From contig NZ_WQGO01000001.1 of NCBI RefSeq assembly GCF_013034685.1, positions 620,001-684,000 of the forward strand: a stretch of 64,000 nucleotides of DNA, written 5' to 3'. Positions 17,179 to 25,775 of this stretch are shown here, piece after piece; within the stretch, counting starts at the first letter, position 1, and each line of letters begins with the position of its first letter. A program made the translations under genes and the position numbers. This DNA is from Ruegeria lacuscaerulensis (GTDB lineage Bacteria > Pseudomonadota > Alphaproteobacteria > Rhodobacterales > Rhodobacteraceae). Under the pieces are notes generated by a model. That model was not told the DNA's origin and did not search any database. It saw nothing but the letters and a program-made list of their open reading frames with translations.

Positions 17179-17972
17179 TGCTGGATGACTTCATGGTGCG
17201 CGCAGCGCTGGCTGGTGTTGGCGTGGCGATTGCCGCGGCCCCTTTGGGTTGTTTCGTCGTTTGGCGCCGAATGGCTTATATGGGAGAAGCCACGGCCCAT
17301 GCGTCGGTCCTTGGGGTCGCGCTGTCGCTAGCTTTCTCGCTTCCGCTTCTGCCCGCGATCCTGGCCTCGGCCCTTACCATGGGTTTGGCCGTAACGTTGT
17401 TGCGCGGCAAAGGTTTTGCCATGGACACTTTGCTGGGCGTCATCGCACATACCGCGCTGGCGGCAGGTCTGGTGACGGTGGCGCTGTTGTCAGATGTACG
17501 TCTTGACCTGAACGCTTTTCTGTTTGGCGACATTCTGGCCGTGACCAAAGGGGACCTTGCCACCATCTGGATCGGAGGAGCGCTGATCCTGACAGTGATG
17601 ACACTCAGGTGGTCTGCTTTGCTGGTCGCCACGCTGAACCCCGATCTGGCCTATGCATCAGGCATCGACCCCAAACGCGAGGAGCTTTGGCTGACCCTCG
17701 CCATGGCGCTGGCCGTTGCAGTCGCAATCAAAGTGGTTGGCATCCTGCTGATCGCCGCACTGTTGGTCATTCCGGCAGCCGGGGCGCGGTCGCTGGTCAA
17801 AACCCCGGAAAGCATGGCTGCTTTCGCCGCCGTGATCGGGTCCCTCGCCGCTTTGGGTGGGCTCGGCGGTGCCTATCTGGCCGACACACCGGCGGGTCCC
17901 AGCATCGTCTGTGCCGCCGCTATAATCTTCCTGCTGACCGCGCTTTTTGGCCCTTTCATCCGCAAGGACTGA
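17178..17972 (+). CDS. znuB: Zinc ABC transporter permease ZnuB
   Basis: 264 aa, mostly hydrophobic, of the ABC-3 metal permease family. Recognisable segments are FVVWRRMAYMGEATAHASVLGVAL near 30-50 and the KVVGILLIAALLVIPAAGARSL block (~182-203). The ATG at 17178 overlaps the znuC stop; a TTG one codon earlier is less likely. It is the last gene of the zur-znuC-znuB operon. Confidence 0.96.
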   Translation: MLDDFMVRAALAGVGVAIAAAPLGCFVVWRRMAYMGEATAHASVLGVALSLAFSLPLLPAILASALTMGLAVTLLRGKGFAMDTLLGVIAHTALAAGLVTVALLSDVRLDLNAFLFGDILAVTKGDLATIWIGGALILTVMTLRWSALLVATLNPDLAYASGIDPKREELWLTLAMALAVAVAIKVVGILLIAALLVIPAAGARSLVKTPESMAAFAAVIGSLAALGGLGGAYLADTPAGPSIVCAAAIIFLLTALFGPFIRKD

Positions 17973-18046
17973 TTCCGCTGCAAAACGCTGGTTTCGCTTT
18001 TGAAAAACTGCTAGGCACGGCATAGCAAACACCTATGGAGACACAG

Positions 18047-18184
18047 ATGATCCGCACCGCTCTGATTGGACTGACCCTGCTGGCCCTGACCGCCTGCGAA
18101 ACTGCAAAAGGCGTTGGTCGGGATATCGAGAAAGCCGGGGACGCAATTACCAACACGGCAAGCGACGTTCAGGAAAACATCTGA
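18047..18184 (+). CDS. Entericidin A/B-like small lipoprotein
   Basis: 45 aa. The lipoprotein signal peptide ends in the lipobox LTAC (C18). The remainder, ETAKGVGRDIEKAGDAITN, matches the EcnA/EcnB family. These are small outer membrane lipoproteins linked to stationary-phase or stress lysis in enterobacteria, but are common in roseobacters with no known role. The start follows a GGAGACAC ribosome site. Confidence 0.88.
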   Translation: MIRTALIGLTLLALTACETAKGVGRDIEKAGDAITNTASDVQENI

Positions 18185-18306
18185 TCCCCTCCATTTTGGG
18201 GCAAGAACTTTGCCGCCCTCAATATATTGTTGAATGATCCAGCATATCGTGGCTATAATAGAGCCACAGGTGCATAGACGCGGCATTGCATATCTGACAC
18301 GACGTT

Positions 18307-18334
18307 GGGGTTCTTGTGGTCACACAAGAACCCC
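18307..18334. repeat. Perfect 12-bp inverted repeat hairpin
   Basis: GGGGTTCTTGTG and CACAAGAACCCC separated by GTCA. On the plus strand it is followed by TTCTCG, so it may be a terminator for the entericidin transcript or part of a structured RNA. Confidence 0.7.
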
Positions 18335-18394
18335 TTCTCGCATTTGGCGAAAGGTAAGTGGCAGCCTGATTGCCCAATAGCCTGGGAAAAGGAA

Positions 18395-18456
18395 AAGGCG
18401 TCAGGTGCGCAGACGCGGTCTTTGCATGTGCCCTTGCGGAACACTCCTGACGCCTT
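18395..18456 (-). repeat. Long-loop inverted repeat with minus-strand T-rich tail
   Basis: The 11-bp arms at 18395-18405 and 18446-18456 are perfect complements. Read leftward, the 3' arm runs straight into TTTTCCTTTTCC, so a minus-strand RNA could end here. Confidence 0.6.
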
Positions 18457-19261
18457 GCCGGTTCGGCACACCCGAGGGACGCACCGTTCCAGTTGTCTCG
18501 GCCCCCGCAGGAACCGCGACCACCGTGCCACGCTCGTGAAAGCGCGTCACAGCCCGCATCAACCATCTGATAAGGTTTCGAAACGGTCCGGCCATGATGC
18601 CCGGACCACCTTGAAACCAGCCGGTAACCCGCTGCGATCACAGAAAAACCCGAAAGTTCCCCATCATCCGCGTAGCCCCTTTGGCCTTTGCGTCCCGCCG
18701 TGACCCCTAAAGGCCTTGGCGATAACGAAACTGTTACATCCGATCCGCAGTCCGGCAAGAAAATAGCACCGCAGCATGAAAATTAGCCGTGGATAAAGTG
18801 TTGATATCCGCAGGGATGAATTTGTGGACAAGTCTGGAAACCCAGCCGCGAGGGGCTGTTGAGTACGGAAAACTCCCGTCTGTGAAAATGACCTCCTTCG
18901 CACCCGTTTCTGCACCCGCAAATGGGTTTCCTGAAGGTGCAGAGGCAGAATCACGTTGCCAATCCGAATCAAACCGCGCAATTCGACCTGAAAAACCAGA
19001 GAGCTCGGGCGACAGCATCGAACCACTGCAACACCGCGCTGAAGGTCGCGGGCCCAATCCCCTGCCGCCAAGAGACGCCGCGTATCTGGCGGAAAGGACC
19101 AAAAGCCTGTTGCATGTGGGGCGCGCCGCCGCCCGAACCGCCTCCTCCCTGCGGAGACGGGTAGTCCTGAGAAGCGCCCTGACCCGGCCGGAATTACCTA
19201 CTACGCCGCGGCATACCTAAGCAGCCGGTACCCCCTACAGCCCGTCCGAGTCAGGGTCGCT

Positions 19262-19711
19262 TCAGTTCACCTGCCGTTCCAGAACGGTGCTGTAGGTCGT
19301 TCCACGACGCAGGCTACGGAAATCCGCGTAAATTTTGCCGTCCTCATACCGAGCATCAATCAGCGCATTCACACCGATCTCGGGGTTGGCCGAGCTTTCG
19401 ACGATGCTGATCCGGGTCGGGTCATCCAGACTGATGGTGCCAGTCGCGTCCATCACCCGCCAGGTCTGAGCCGCATTCGGACGCCACTTACTGGGCCCCC
19501 AAAACACATTGTCCTGCTGCTTTTGGATATCCAGAACCCACTCGGCGTTGTTGAACCGAGGCGCGTCCCCGGTCGAGGTCCGGTTCGGCCCGACGGCGGT
19601 ATAGCTGCCCGTCCACGTCCCGCGCAGGTCCGGCGTATCGGCTGCGGCTGCGGTGGCAAGGCTGAGGCTCGTGGCCAAAGCGGCTGCTCCGGCAGTCATA
19701 AATCTGGTCAT
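19262..19711 (-). CDS. Secreted hypothetical protein
   Basis: 149 aa from the ATG at 19711, with a signal peptide (ends ...SLATAAAADT). The mature part begins DLRGTWTGSYTAV, a pattern seen in small beta-barrel (lipocalin-like) periplasmic proteins, and ends in basic strands. An upstream in-frame start at 19777 would bury the signal peptide and is rejected. I do not recognise a characterised family. It is monocistronic by spacing. Confidence 0.75.
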   Translation of the reverse strand: MTRFMTAGAAALATSLSLATAAAADTPDLRGTWTGSYTAVGPNRTSTGDAPRFNNAEWVLDIQKQQDNVFWGPSKWRPNAAQTWRVMDATGTISLDDPTRISIVESSANPEIGVNALIDARYEDGKIYADFRSLRRGTTYSTVLERQVN

Positions 19712-19827
19712 GGTCTCTCCTCCGTTTGTGTCCGGGCCGATGCTGGCCTGCTCAACAGATTGGGAGGAGGCGGACACGTTACAACATTTGTGAAGGAAGC
19801 TTCATGAAGGGTTTAGATTGCGGTTAA

Positions 19828-20142
19828 TCAGGCCCACGCCAAGGCGGTTCCGGCGACAACTAAGGCAATCCCGACCCCTTCTCGCATCGAGAAGTCTTCA
19901 CCGAACAAGAAGAACGAGGCGATGGCGATCAGCACAACCTCGGCCCCCAGAATGCCGGTATAGATGATGCCCAACCGCTCCTCGCGCAGCGCGGCAAGCT
20001 CCAGCGTTGCGGCGGCCAGCAGGGTTGCCACGATCAACAGGCTAAGGCCGAGGCCGGGGATTTTCCACCAGAACTTCATCGAGATCATGGCAATGGAATA
20101 GAGACCTGCCGATCCGAGGGCGATTATGGGGACCATGGACAT
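19828..20142 (-). CDS. Small four-helix membrane protein of DMT/SMR-like type
   Basis: 104 aa with four hydrophobic segments. It resembles one repeat of a drug/metabolite transporter (EamA/SMR size). The membrane-embedded glutamate of SMR pumps in helix 1 is absent (AGLYSIAMISMKFWW), so classical cationic drug export is unlikely. Roseobacter genomes carry similar short proteins of unknown role. No coupled neighbour is seen. Confidence 0.7.
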   Translation of the reverse strand: MSMVPIIALGSAGLYSIAMISMKFWWKIPGLGLSLLIVATLLAAATLELAALREERLGIIYTGILGAEVVLIAIASFFLFGEDFSMREGVGIALVVAGTALAWA

Positions 20143-20290
20143 AGGGGCCTCCTGCCGAAGTTGCCGCTAGGTCAAAACTAACAAGTTTTAAAAAGTTGGG
20201 CTGTGAGCTGGATCACAGATTCGGATATCCTGTTTGGATTTCAAGTGATTTTACTCAGCCCTCAAGCTTGAAGTGCATAACAGTCCCGCA

Positions 20291-20306
20291 GAATATTCAT
20301 ATATTC
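20291..20306. promoter_or_regulatory. Operator-like inverted repeat upstream of the aldo/keto reductase
   Basis: GAATATTCATATATTC, a perfect 6-bp inverted repeat with 4-nt spacer, in an AT-rich stretch 28 bp before the ATG at 20334. The strong ribosome site AGGGAGAGGA follows at 20321. Confidence 0.45.
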
Positions 20307-20333
20307 TAATTCGAATTTTCAGGGAGAGGAGCA

Positions 20334-21281
20334 ATGACGACGTTTCACGAAATCGGTCTAACCGGGGTGCGAATTCCTCGAATTGGTTTTGGGTCAACAG
20401 GGATAGGTAGCATTCCGCAAATTTATGGCTACGAAGTTGATGAGAATAGGGCGCGAGAAACCTTGCGTACAATACTTACCCGCCCCGACGGGTTTATCGA
20501 TACCGCCCGCGGCTATGCCATGGGCCGGAGTGAAGACCGCATTGGGAGCGTAATTCGTGAACTCGGTGGTTTGCCAGAAGGCTGTGTATTGTCCACGAAA
20601 ATCGACCGCGACATGGAGACGAGCGTGTTCGACGCTACCCAAGCTAGGCGATCGCTAGAGCAAAGCTTAATGGCACTCGGCGTAGACAGCGTCGACATCC
20701 TTCACCTGCACGACCCGGAATACGCTGGTGATATGTCAGAGATCACGCGCAGCGGAGGTGCGCTGGACGAATTGTTCAAAATCAAAGAGGAAGGCCTTGC
20801 AACTGCCGTTGGTTTGGCCGGCGGACGGCTGGACGTCCTGTCGCCTATGTTGCGCGACTGGGACTTCGATGTCGTGATGACGCATAACCGGCACACACTT
20901 GTAAACGTGAATGCTTCGCCCCTAATCGAACAAGCCGTTTCCAAGGGTGTCACCGTCTTAAATGCAGCACCCTACGCGGGAGGAATTCTGGCAAGAGGTA
21001 GCGCGGTTCACCACTTTTACGTTTACCGGCCGGCAACAGAAGAAATGCTCGCGCCTGTGCGCGCGGTCGAAGATATCTGTGCCCGATACGACATTCCAAT
21101 GGGCGCGCTGGCGCTGCAATTCTCGCTTCGAGATGCAAACATTGCTTCAACAGTTTGCGGGGTGACGTCGCCCCAGCATGTAAACCAAACGCTTGAGTGG
21201 GCCCATTGGGACATACCTGAGGCGGTCTGGACTGAACTCACCGACCTCGGACAATCGGACGCCGATCCAGAATCCGCGTAA
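20334..21281 (+). CDS. Aldo/keto reductase family oxidoreductase
   Basis: 315 aa TIM-barrel enzyme. The catalytic tetrad is visible as D56, Y61, K89 and H126 (FIDTARGYAMG, LSTKID, ILHLHDP). The family reduces aldehydes and ketones or oxidises sugars with NAD(P)H; the overall pattern is closest to D-threo-aldose/L-fucose dehydrogenases. Base composition is lower in GC than its neighbours and codon use is more AT-ending, suggesting recent acquisition. The 3' end runs into a hairpin shared with the end of lepA. Confidence 0.9.
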   Translation: MTTFHEIGLTGVRIPRIGFGSTGIGSIPQIYGYEVDENRARETLRTILTRPDGFIDTARGYAMGRSEDRIGSVIRELGGLPEGCVLSTKIDRDMETSVFDATQARRSLEQSLMALGVDSVDILHLHDPEYAGDMSEITRSGGALDELFKIKEEGLATAVGLAGGRLDVLSPMLRDWDFDVVMTHNRHTLVNVNASPLIEQAVSKGVTVLNAAPYAGGILARGSAVHHFYVYRPATEEMLAPVRAVEDICARYDIPMGALALQFSLRDANIASTVCGVTSPQHVNQTLEWAHWDIPEAVWTELTDLGQSDADPESA

Positions 21282-21304
21282 ACTTAGACAAACCAAGAGG
21301 AAGA

Positions 21305-21330
21305 AATGGACAGCCTTAGCTGTCCATTTT
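21305..21330. terminator. Bidirectional hairpin terminator between the aldo/keto reductase and lepA
   Basis: A perfect 10-bp stem AATGGACAGC/GCTGTCCATT with loop CTTA and TT tail on the plus strand. On the minus strand the stem is followed by TCTTCC. The last lepA codons (ATG GAC AGC) form one arm and the lepA stop is in the loop. Confidence 0.7.
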
Positions 21331-23115
21331 GAGCGCTGAAATAAACGCCTCCTGCGGGATATCGACCTTCCCGAACTGGCGCATCTTCTTTTTCCCCGCC
21401 TTCTGCTTATCCAGCAGTTTGCGTTTCCGGGTGGCGTCGCCTCCGTAACACTTGGCGGTCACGTCCTTGCGCAGGGCCGAGAGGGTCTCGCGGGCGATGA
21501 CCTTGCCTCCGATGGCGGCCTGGATCGGGATTTTGAACATATGGCGCGGGATCAGGTCCTTGAGCTTTTCGCACATTGCCCGGCCCCGCATCTCAGCCCG
21601 GTCGCGGTGGACCATGGTCGAGAGCGCATCGACGGGTTCGTCATTCACCAGCACCGACATTTTGACCAGATTGTCCTCTGTATAGCCGGTCATCTGGTAG
21701 TCGAAGGATGCGTAGCCCTTGGTCACCGATTTCAGGCGGTCGTAGAAGTCAAAGACGACCTCATTCAGCGGCAGGTCATAGACGACCATGGCGCGGCTGC
21801 CCGCATAGGTCAGGTCCAGCTGGATACCACGGCGGTCCTGGCACAGTTTCAGCACGTCGCCGAGGTATTCGTCGGGCACCAGAATGGTCGCCTTGATGCG
21901 CGGTTCCTCGATATGGTCGACCTTGGAGGGGTCGGGCATGTCGGCAGGGTTGTGCAGCTCGATCATCTCGCCGTCTTTCATGTAGACGTGATAGATCACC
22001 GACGGCGCGGTGGTGATGAGCTCGATATCGTATTCACGTTCGATCCGGTCGCGGATGACCTCAAGGTGCAACAACCCGAGGAAGCCGCAGCGGAAGCCAA
22101 AGCCAAGTGCTGCCGAAGTTTCCATTTCGAACGAGAACGAGGCGTCGTTCAGCGCCAGTTTGTCGATCGCATCGCGCAGGTCTTCGAATTCGGAACTGTC
22201 GACGGGAAAGAGGCCACAGAACACAACCGGCTGCGCGGGCTTGAAGCCGTCCAGCGCGTCCTCAGTCCCGTTGCGGTCATTGGTGATGGTATCCCCGACG
22301 CGGGTGTCGCGGACCTGTTTGATTGAAGCGGTCAGAAAGCCAATCTCACCGGGGCCTAGGCTGTCGACCATCTCCATCTCGGGGCGGAAGACTCCGACGC
22401 GGTCGACGTGGTGCAGGGTGTTGTTCGACATGAACTTGACCCGCATCCCCTTTTTCAGCGTGCCGTCCATGATGCGGACCAGGACGATCACGCCCAGATA
22501 GGCGTCGTACCACGAATCCACCAGCATCGCCTTGAGCGGCGCGTCCAGATTGCCTTGTGGTGCGGGCAGTTGCTGCACGATGGCTTCCAACGTCTCGTGG
22601 ATGCCCTGCCCCGTCTTGGCGCTGACCTGAATGGCGTCGGTCGCGTCGATGCCGATCACGTCCTCGATCTGTTCGGCCACGCGGTCACAGTCGGACGCGG
22701 GCAGGTCAATCTTGTTCAGCACTGGCACGATCTCATGATCGGCGTCGATGGCTTGATAGACATTCGCCAGCGTCTGCGCTTCGACCCCTTGGGTCGAGTC
22801 CACAACCAGCAAAGACCCTTCGACCGCACGCATGGACCGTGAGACCTCATAGGCAAAGTCCACGTGGCCGGGGGTATCGATCAGGTTCAGCACATATGCC
22901 TCGCCATTGTCGGCGGTATAGTCGATGCGGACCGTGTTGGCCTTGATGGTGATGCCGCGTTCCCGCTCGATATCCATGCTGTCGAGCAGCTGTTCCTTCA
23001 TGTCGCGATCCTTGACCGTTCCGGTCTCTTGGATGAGCCGGTCAGCAAGGGTGGATTTGCCATGGTCGATATGCGCGACGATGGAGAAATTGCGGATATG
23101 AGCGAGGTCTGTCAT
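21316..23115 (-). CDS. lepA: Elongation factor 4 (back-translocase LepA)
   Basis: 599 aa, standard length. GTPase motifs: G1 [10 protein letters not shown] (~14), G3 DTPGHVDF, and G4 NKIDLP. The LepA-specific C-terminal domain is present ([20 protein letters not shown]). It acts on stalled or mis-translocated ribosomes. The ATG at 23115 gives the canonical N-terminus [15 protein letters not shown]. Confidence 0.98.
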   Translation of the reverse strand: MTDLAHIRNFSIVAHIDHGKSTLADRLIQETGTVKDRDMKEQLLDSMDIERERGITIKANTVRIDYTADNGEAYVLNLIDTPGHVDFAYEVSRSMRAVEGSLLVVDSTQGVEAQTLANVYQAIDADHEIVPVLNKIDLPASDCDRVAEQIEDVIGIDATDAIQVSAKTGQGIHETLEAIVQQLPAPQGNLDAPLKAMLVDSWYDAYLGVIVLVRIMDGTLKKGMRVKFMSNNTLHHVDRVGVFRPEMEMVDSLGPGEIGFLTASIKQVRDTRVGDTITNDRNGTEDALDGFKPAQPVVFCGLFPVDSSEFEDLRDAIDKLALNDASFSFEMETSAALGFGFRCGFLGLLHLEVIRDRIEREYDIELITTAPSVIYHVYMKDGEMIELHNPADMPDPSKVDHIEEPRIKATILVPDEYLGDVLKLCQDRRGIQLDLTYAGSRAMVVYDLPLNEVVFDFYDRLKSVTKGYASFDYQMTGYTEDNLVKMSVLVNDEPVDALSTMVHRDRAEMRGRAMCEKLKDLIPRHMFKIPIQAAIGGKVIARETLSALRKDVTAKCYGGDATRKRKLLDKQKAGKKKMRQFGKVDIPQEAFISALKMDS

Positions 23116-23197
23116 AGCGACGGGATATGGTTCGAAAACGGGCGCTGGTCAAGGTAGGACCGCACCCGGCAAACCCCTTTGTTTCCGGGTCTGCTGC

Positions 23198-23824
23198 TTA
23201 TGAAGCCAACTCGTTTTTGATCAGTTCGGCATTCATCCAATGCGTGTCGCTTTGCACATGGTCTTCGCGCACGTATTTCGCCAGGTGCGTTGGCATATCC
23301 CGCTCTGGGAATGCTGCAAAGTCTCGAACGACGAAACCCTCTTGCCTCTCCAGATCAAGATCGGAAAGAACCGTGCTGACAACCTGATCCGAAAACCGCC
23401 CGCGATACAGTTCTGGGACGGATGCGATCCCAAGTTCGGCAAAGCGCAAGAGAGTCGCGTCCCAGGCCTGAACCTCCTCCTGCTTAATCCACGCAAAACC
23501 CAGAAAATAGGATGGCAACGCGCGGTACGCTATAGAGTGGCGCGCAAAGAGATATTCGCCAACTATGCGCTCATCCCCGGCCAGTTGAGGCGAGATTCCA
23601 GCCGCAAAGGCTTTCATCCAATCGCGCGACGGATGGTATCGGGCATCAAGGCTGCGCGGATGGCAGCCCTGACTGTGGATTGTCGTATTCTCACCGTCCA
23701 TTTTCTCGGTAAAGACAACCTCATTTGCGGCAATCAACCCGCCGACACTGCGCATGATCTTGTCATCGCTGGTGGCCCCGGGGGATTGCGGCAAATGGAA
23801 TGTGCGGCCGTATTTCTTAAGCAT
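23198..23824 (-). CDS. Compact RNA ligase family protein (PF09414 type)
   Basis: 208 aa from the ATG at 23824. Nucleotidyltransferase motifs in order: motif I EKMDGEN with catalytic K41; motif III RIVGEYLFARHS (~86-97); motif IIIa YFLGFAW (~106); motif IV EGFVVR (E162); motif V AKYVR with K183, followed by HVQSDTHW. These match RNA ligases of the T4 Rnl2-like superfamily, which seal 3'-OH/5'-phosphate ends through a lysyl-AMP intermediate. No separate accessory domain is present. No kinase-phosphatase or toxin partner gene is adjacent. Confidence 0.88.
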   Translation of the reverse strand: MLKKYGRTFHLPQSPGATSDDKIMRSVGGLIAANEVVFTEKMDGENTTIHSQGCHPRSLDARYHPSRDWMKAFAAGISPQLAGDERIVGEYLFARHSIAYRALPSYFLGFAWIKQEEVQAWDATLLRFAELGIASVPELYRGRFSDQVVSTVLSDLDLERQEGFVVRDFAAFPERDMPTHLAKYVREDHVQSDTHWMNAELIKNELAS

Positions 23825-23984
23825 TTTAGTTTCAAATCCGATGGTTTGCCTTAGCAAAGGCGACTTTGTTCCACTGCGCAATCACAATTTTGCAACGCCT
23901 GATTGATCCCGAATCCAGTTTGATTCATACTCTGTCGAAAGCCGAGAGGGGCGCAAGATCCCTCCGGGCAGGCAAAAACGAGGC

Positions 23985-24299
23985 ATGAGCATGAAAAAGT
24001 TCTTCCTAATCGCATTCTGTGCTGCGTCCGTGGCAAGCTCTCCGTTGGCTGTTGAGGCCGCGCAAATCAAGCGGGCGTGTCTGGCATCGGACCGGTCGGC
24101 AGCGACACGGGATCGGTGCACCTGCATTCAGCGCGTGGCCGATCAGGCGCTGACGCGCAGCGACCAAAAGACCGTCTCGAAATGGTTCGCTGATCCTCAT
24201 AAGGCGCAGGAGTTGAAGATGTCGCGCAGCGCGCGCGATGATGCTCTTTGGGATCGGTATCAGAATTTCGGCCAGATGGCGCAGGCGATCTGTAGCTAA
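23985..24299 (+). CDS. Small secreted cysteine-containing protein, unknown function
   Basis: 104 aa with a signal peptide (MSMKKFFLIAFCAASVASS...VEAA). The mature part carries four cysteines (C32, C45, C47 and the penultimate residue, CS end) that could form two disulfides. Similar small proteins are widespread in Rhodobacterales and sometimes labelled arginine transporter without evidence. The start may be 23985 or 23991. It lies 66 bp before a LysR gene on the same strand. Confidence 0.75.
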   Translation: MSMKKFFLIAFCAASVASSPLAVEAAQIKRACLASDRSAATRDRCTCIQRVADQALTRSDQKTVSKWFADPHKAQELKMSRSARDDALWDRYQNFGQMAQAICS

Positions 24300-24365
24300 A
24301 CACCTCAGCATCCTTGACCTGACCCGCCCTGCGCCCCAGAAAAGGCGCAATGAAAGAGGTGTTCG

Positions 24366-25307
24366 ATGGTGATGAAAGGGCTTACTCTGCGGGGACTTGA
24401 AGTGTTCGAGGCCTTGGCGCGCACCGGTTCGGTGGCGCAGGCGGCCGAGATCACCGGGCTCAGCCAGCCGTCAGTCAGTCAGCAATTGCGCAATCTGGAA
24501 AACGCATTGGGCACCGAACTGGTCGACCATGGACGTCGCCCGATGCGGCTGACGCAGGCTGGGCGCAGCTTTCTGGCACGCGCCGAGACCGTCTTGGCCG
24601 AGTTACAAATGGCCCAGAGCGAATTGACCGTGATGGATCTGGGCCATCTGACTACCCTGTCCATCGGGCTGATCGACGATTTCGACAATGACCTGACTCC
24701 CCGGCTGGCGACATTGCTGGCCGACAGCCTGACGCGTTCGAAGTTCAAGCTGATCACCCTGCCCAGTCTTGACCTGTTCGCCGACCTAGAAGCCCAGCGC
24801 CTGCACATGGCTGTATCAGCGCATTCCGGTGAAGTGCTTGAAGGCGTAGCCGAATACCCGCTGGTGCAGGATCCGTTCATTCTGGTCACTCCAAAAGGAG
24901 CGCAGGATGCGGTGCAGACCCTACCCTTTCTGCGCTACGCCCGTGAACAGCTTATCAGCCGCCAGATCGAGGCCCAACTGGCCCGTCAGAAACTGGAGTT
25001 CGAGGAACGGTTCGAGATCGGCTCACATCTTGCGCTGATGGCGATGGTTGCGCGCGGCCTTGGCTGGGCCATCACCACGCCCTTGGGGTTCATGCGCGCC
25101 GCCCGGTTCCATGACGGCCTAGAGGCGCACCCAGCCCCGTTTGGGGACTTCTCGAGGATGATTTCCCTGTTCACCCGCACCGATTGGTCCGATCAGGTCC
25201 CGCAAGAGGTGGCCGATATGATGCGCCGCCTGATGCGCAGCCAGATCGTGGACCCGGCGCTATCGCAACTGCCGTGGCTGTCAGACAGGCTCAAGGTGAT
25301 GGGCTAA
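24366..25307 (+). CDS. LysR-family transcriptional regulator
   Basis: 313 aa. The winged HTH is at residues ~7-66 (LRGLEVFEALARTGSVAQAAEITGL..., PSVSQQLRNLE). A periplasmic-binding-type effector domain follows. The target gene is not evident: no divergent partner exists, and it follows a small secreted protein. The stop codon overlaps that of the convergent phosphatase gene by four bases (CTAA). Confidence 0.93.
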   Translation: MVMKGLTLRGLEVFEALARTGSVAQAAEITGLSQPSVSQQLRNLENALGTELVDHGRRPMRLTQAGRSFLARAETVLAELQMAQSELTVMDLGHLTTLSIGLIDDFDNDLTPRLATLLADSLTRSKFKLITLPSLDLFADLEAQRLHMAVSAHSGEVLEGVAEYPLVQDPFILVTPKGAQDAVQTLPFLRYAREQLISRQIEAQLARQKLEFEERFEIGSHLALMAMVARGLGWAITTPLGFMRAARFHDGLEAHPAPFGDFSRMISLFTRTDWSDQVPQEVADMMRRLMRSQIVDPALSQLPWLSDRLKVMG

Positions 25308-25747
25308 CCCCGCAGATGCGCCTCAAGGCCTTCAACGGCTGCTTCAATCAGGTCCAAGGCTCCATCAAAATCGCGGGTATAGTAGGGATCAGGCACATGG
25401 TCCGCACCAGTTTGCGGAGCAAAATCGGTCAGCAAACGAACCGGAGTGTCACTTCCCGCAGGGCGCAGATGCTCGATATTCGCGATATTGTCGGCATCCA
25501 TTCCGATGATCAGATCGAACCGGTGGAAATCCTCGGCCACAAATTGCCGCGCCCGTAGATCGTCCAGCTTGATCCCACGCCCCCGCGCCGCCTTTTGCAT
25601 CGGCCCATAAGGCGGATCACCGATATGCCAGCCCGAGGTCCCGGCGCTATCGGTGAAAAAATGGGGCGCACGGGCACGAAAAGCACCTTCGGCGGCAGGG
25701 GAACGACAGATATTGCCCAGACAGACAAACAGGATACGGTGGCTCAT
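25304..25747 (-). CDS. Low-molecular-weight protein-tyrosine phosphatase
   Basis: 147 aa from the ATG at 25747. The N-terminal P-loop VCLGNICRSP has C9 and R15 (C-x5-R), and the general-acid loop is VPDPYY near ~115. Such enzymes dephosphorylate tyrosine kinases (exopolysaccharide control) or act as arsenate reductases; no associated kinase gene is near. It diverges from the sirtuin gene with only 28 bp between starts. Confidence 0.93.
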   Translation of the reverse strand: MSHRILFVCLGNICRSPAAEGAFRARAPHFFTDSAGTSGWHIGDPPYGPMQKAARGRGIKLDDLRARQFVAEDFHRFDLIIGMDADNIANIEHLRPAGSDTPVRLLTDFAPQTGADHVPDPYYTRDFDGALDLIEAAVEGLEAHLRG

Positions 25748-25775
25748 CGGGCAAAGTGTAGCGCGTGAGGCAAAG

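Larger units (their letters stand above)
18185..19261. other. About 1.1 kb without a convincing protein gene; hairpin-rich 5' part
   Basis: No reading frame here resembles a known protein. Three inverted repeats cluster at the left: 18249-18267 (GTGGCT/AGCCAC), 18307-18334 (12-bp perfect stem, 4-nt loop), and 18395-18456 (11-bp perfect arms AAGGCGTCAGG/CCTGACGCCTT, 40 nt apart). The last is followed on the minus strand by TTTTCCTTTTCC, like a terminator. A minus-strand 64-codon frame at 18401-18595 (MAGPFRNLIRWLMRAVTRF...) has an acceptable ribosome site and stops inside that hairpin; it is a weak gene candidate. I could not match the region to tmRNA, RNase P, SRP or 6S RNA signatures. Confidence 0.5.

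Noticed and set aside
18780..18835. DnaA-box-like sequences (GTGGATAA, TGTGGACAA) suggesting a replication origin
   Set aside because: Only two imperfect matches, no AT-rich unwinding element or dnaA/parAB neighbours, so an origin is not supported.
18789..19220. 143-codon plus-strand frame in the empty kilobase
   Set aside because: GTG start, no ribosome site, no family resemblance and odd composition; not supported as a gene.
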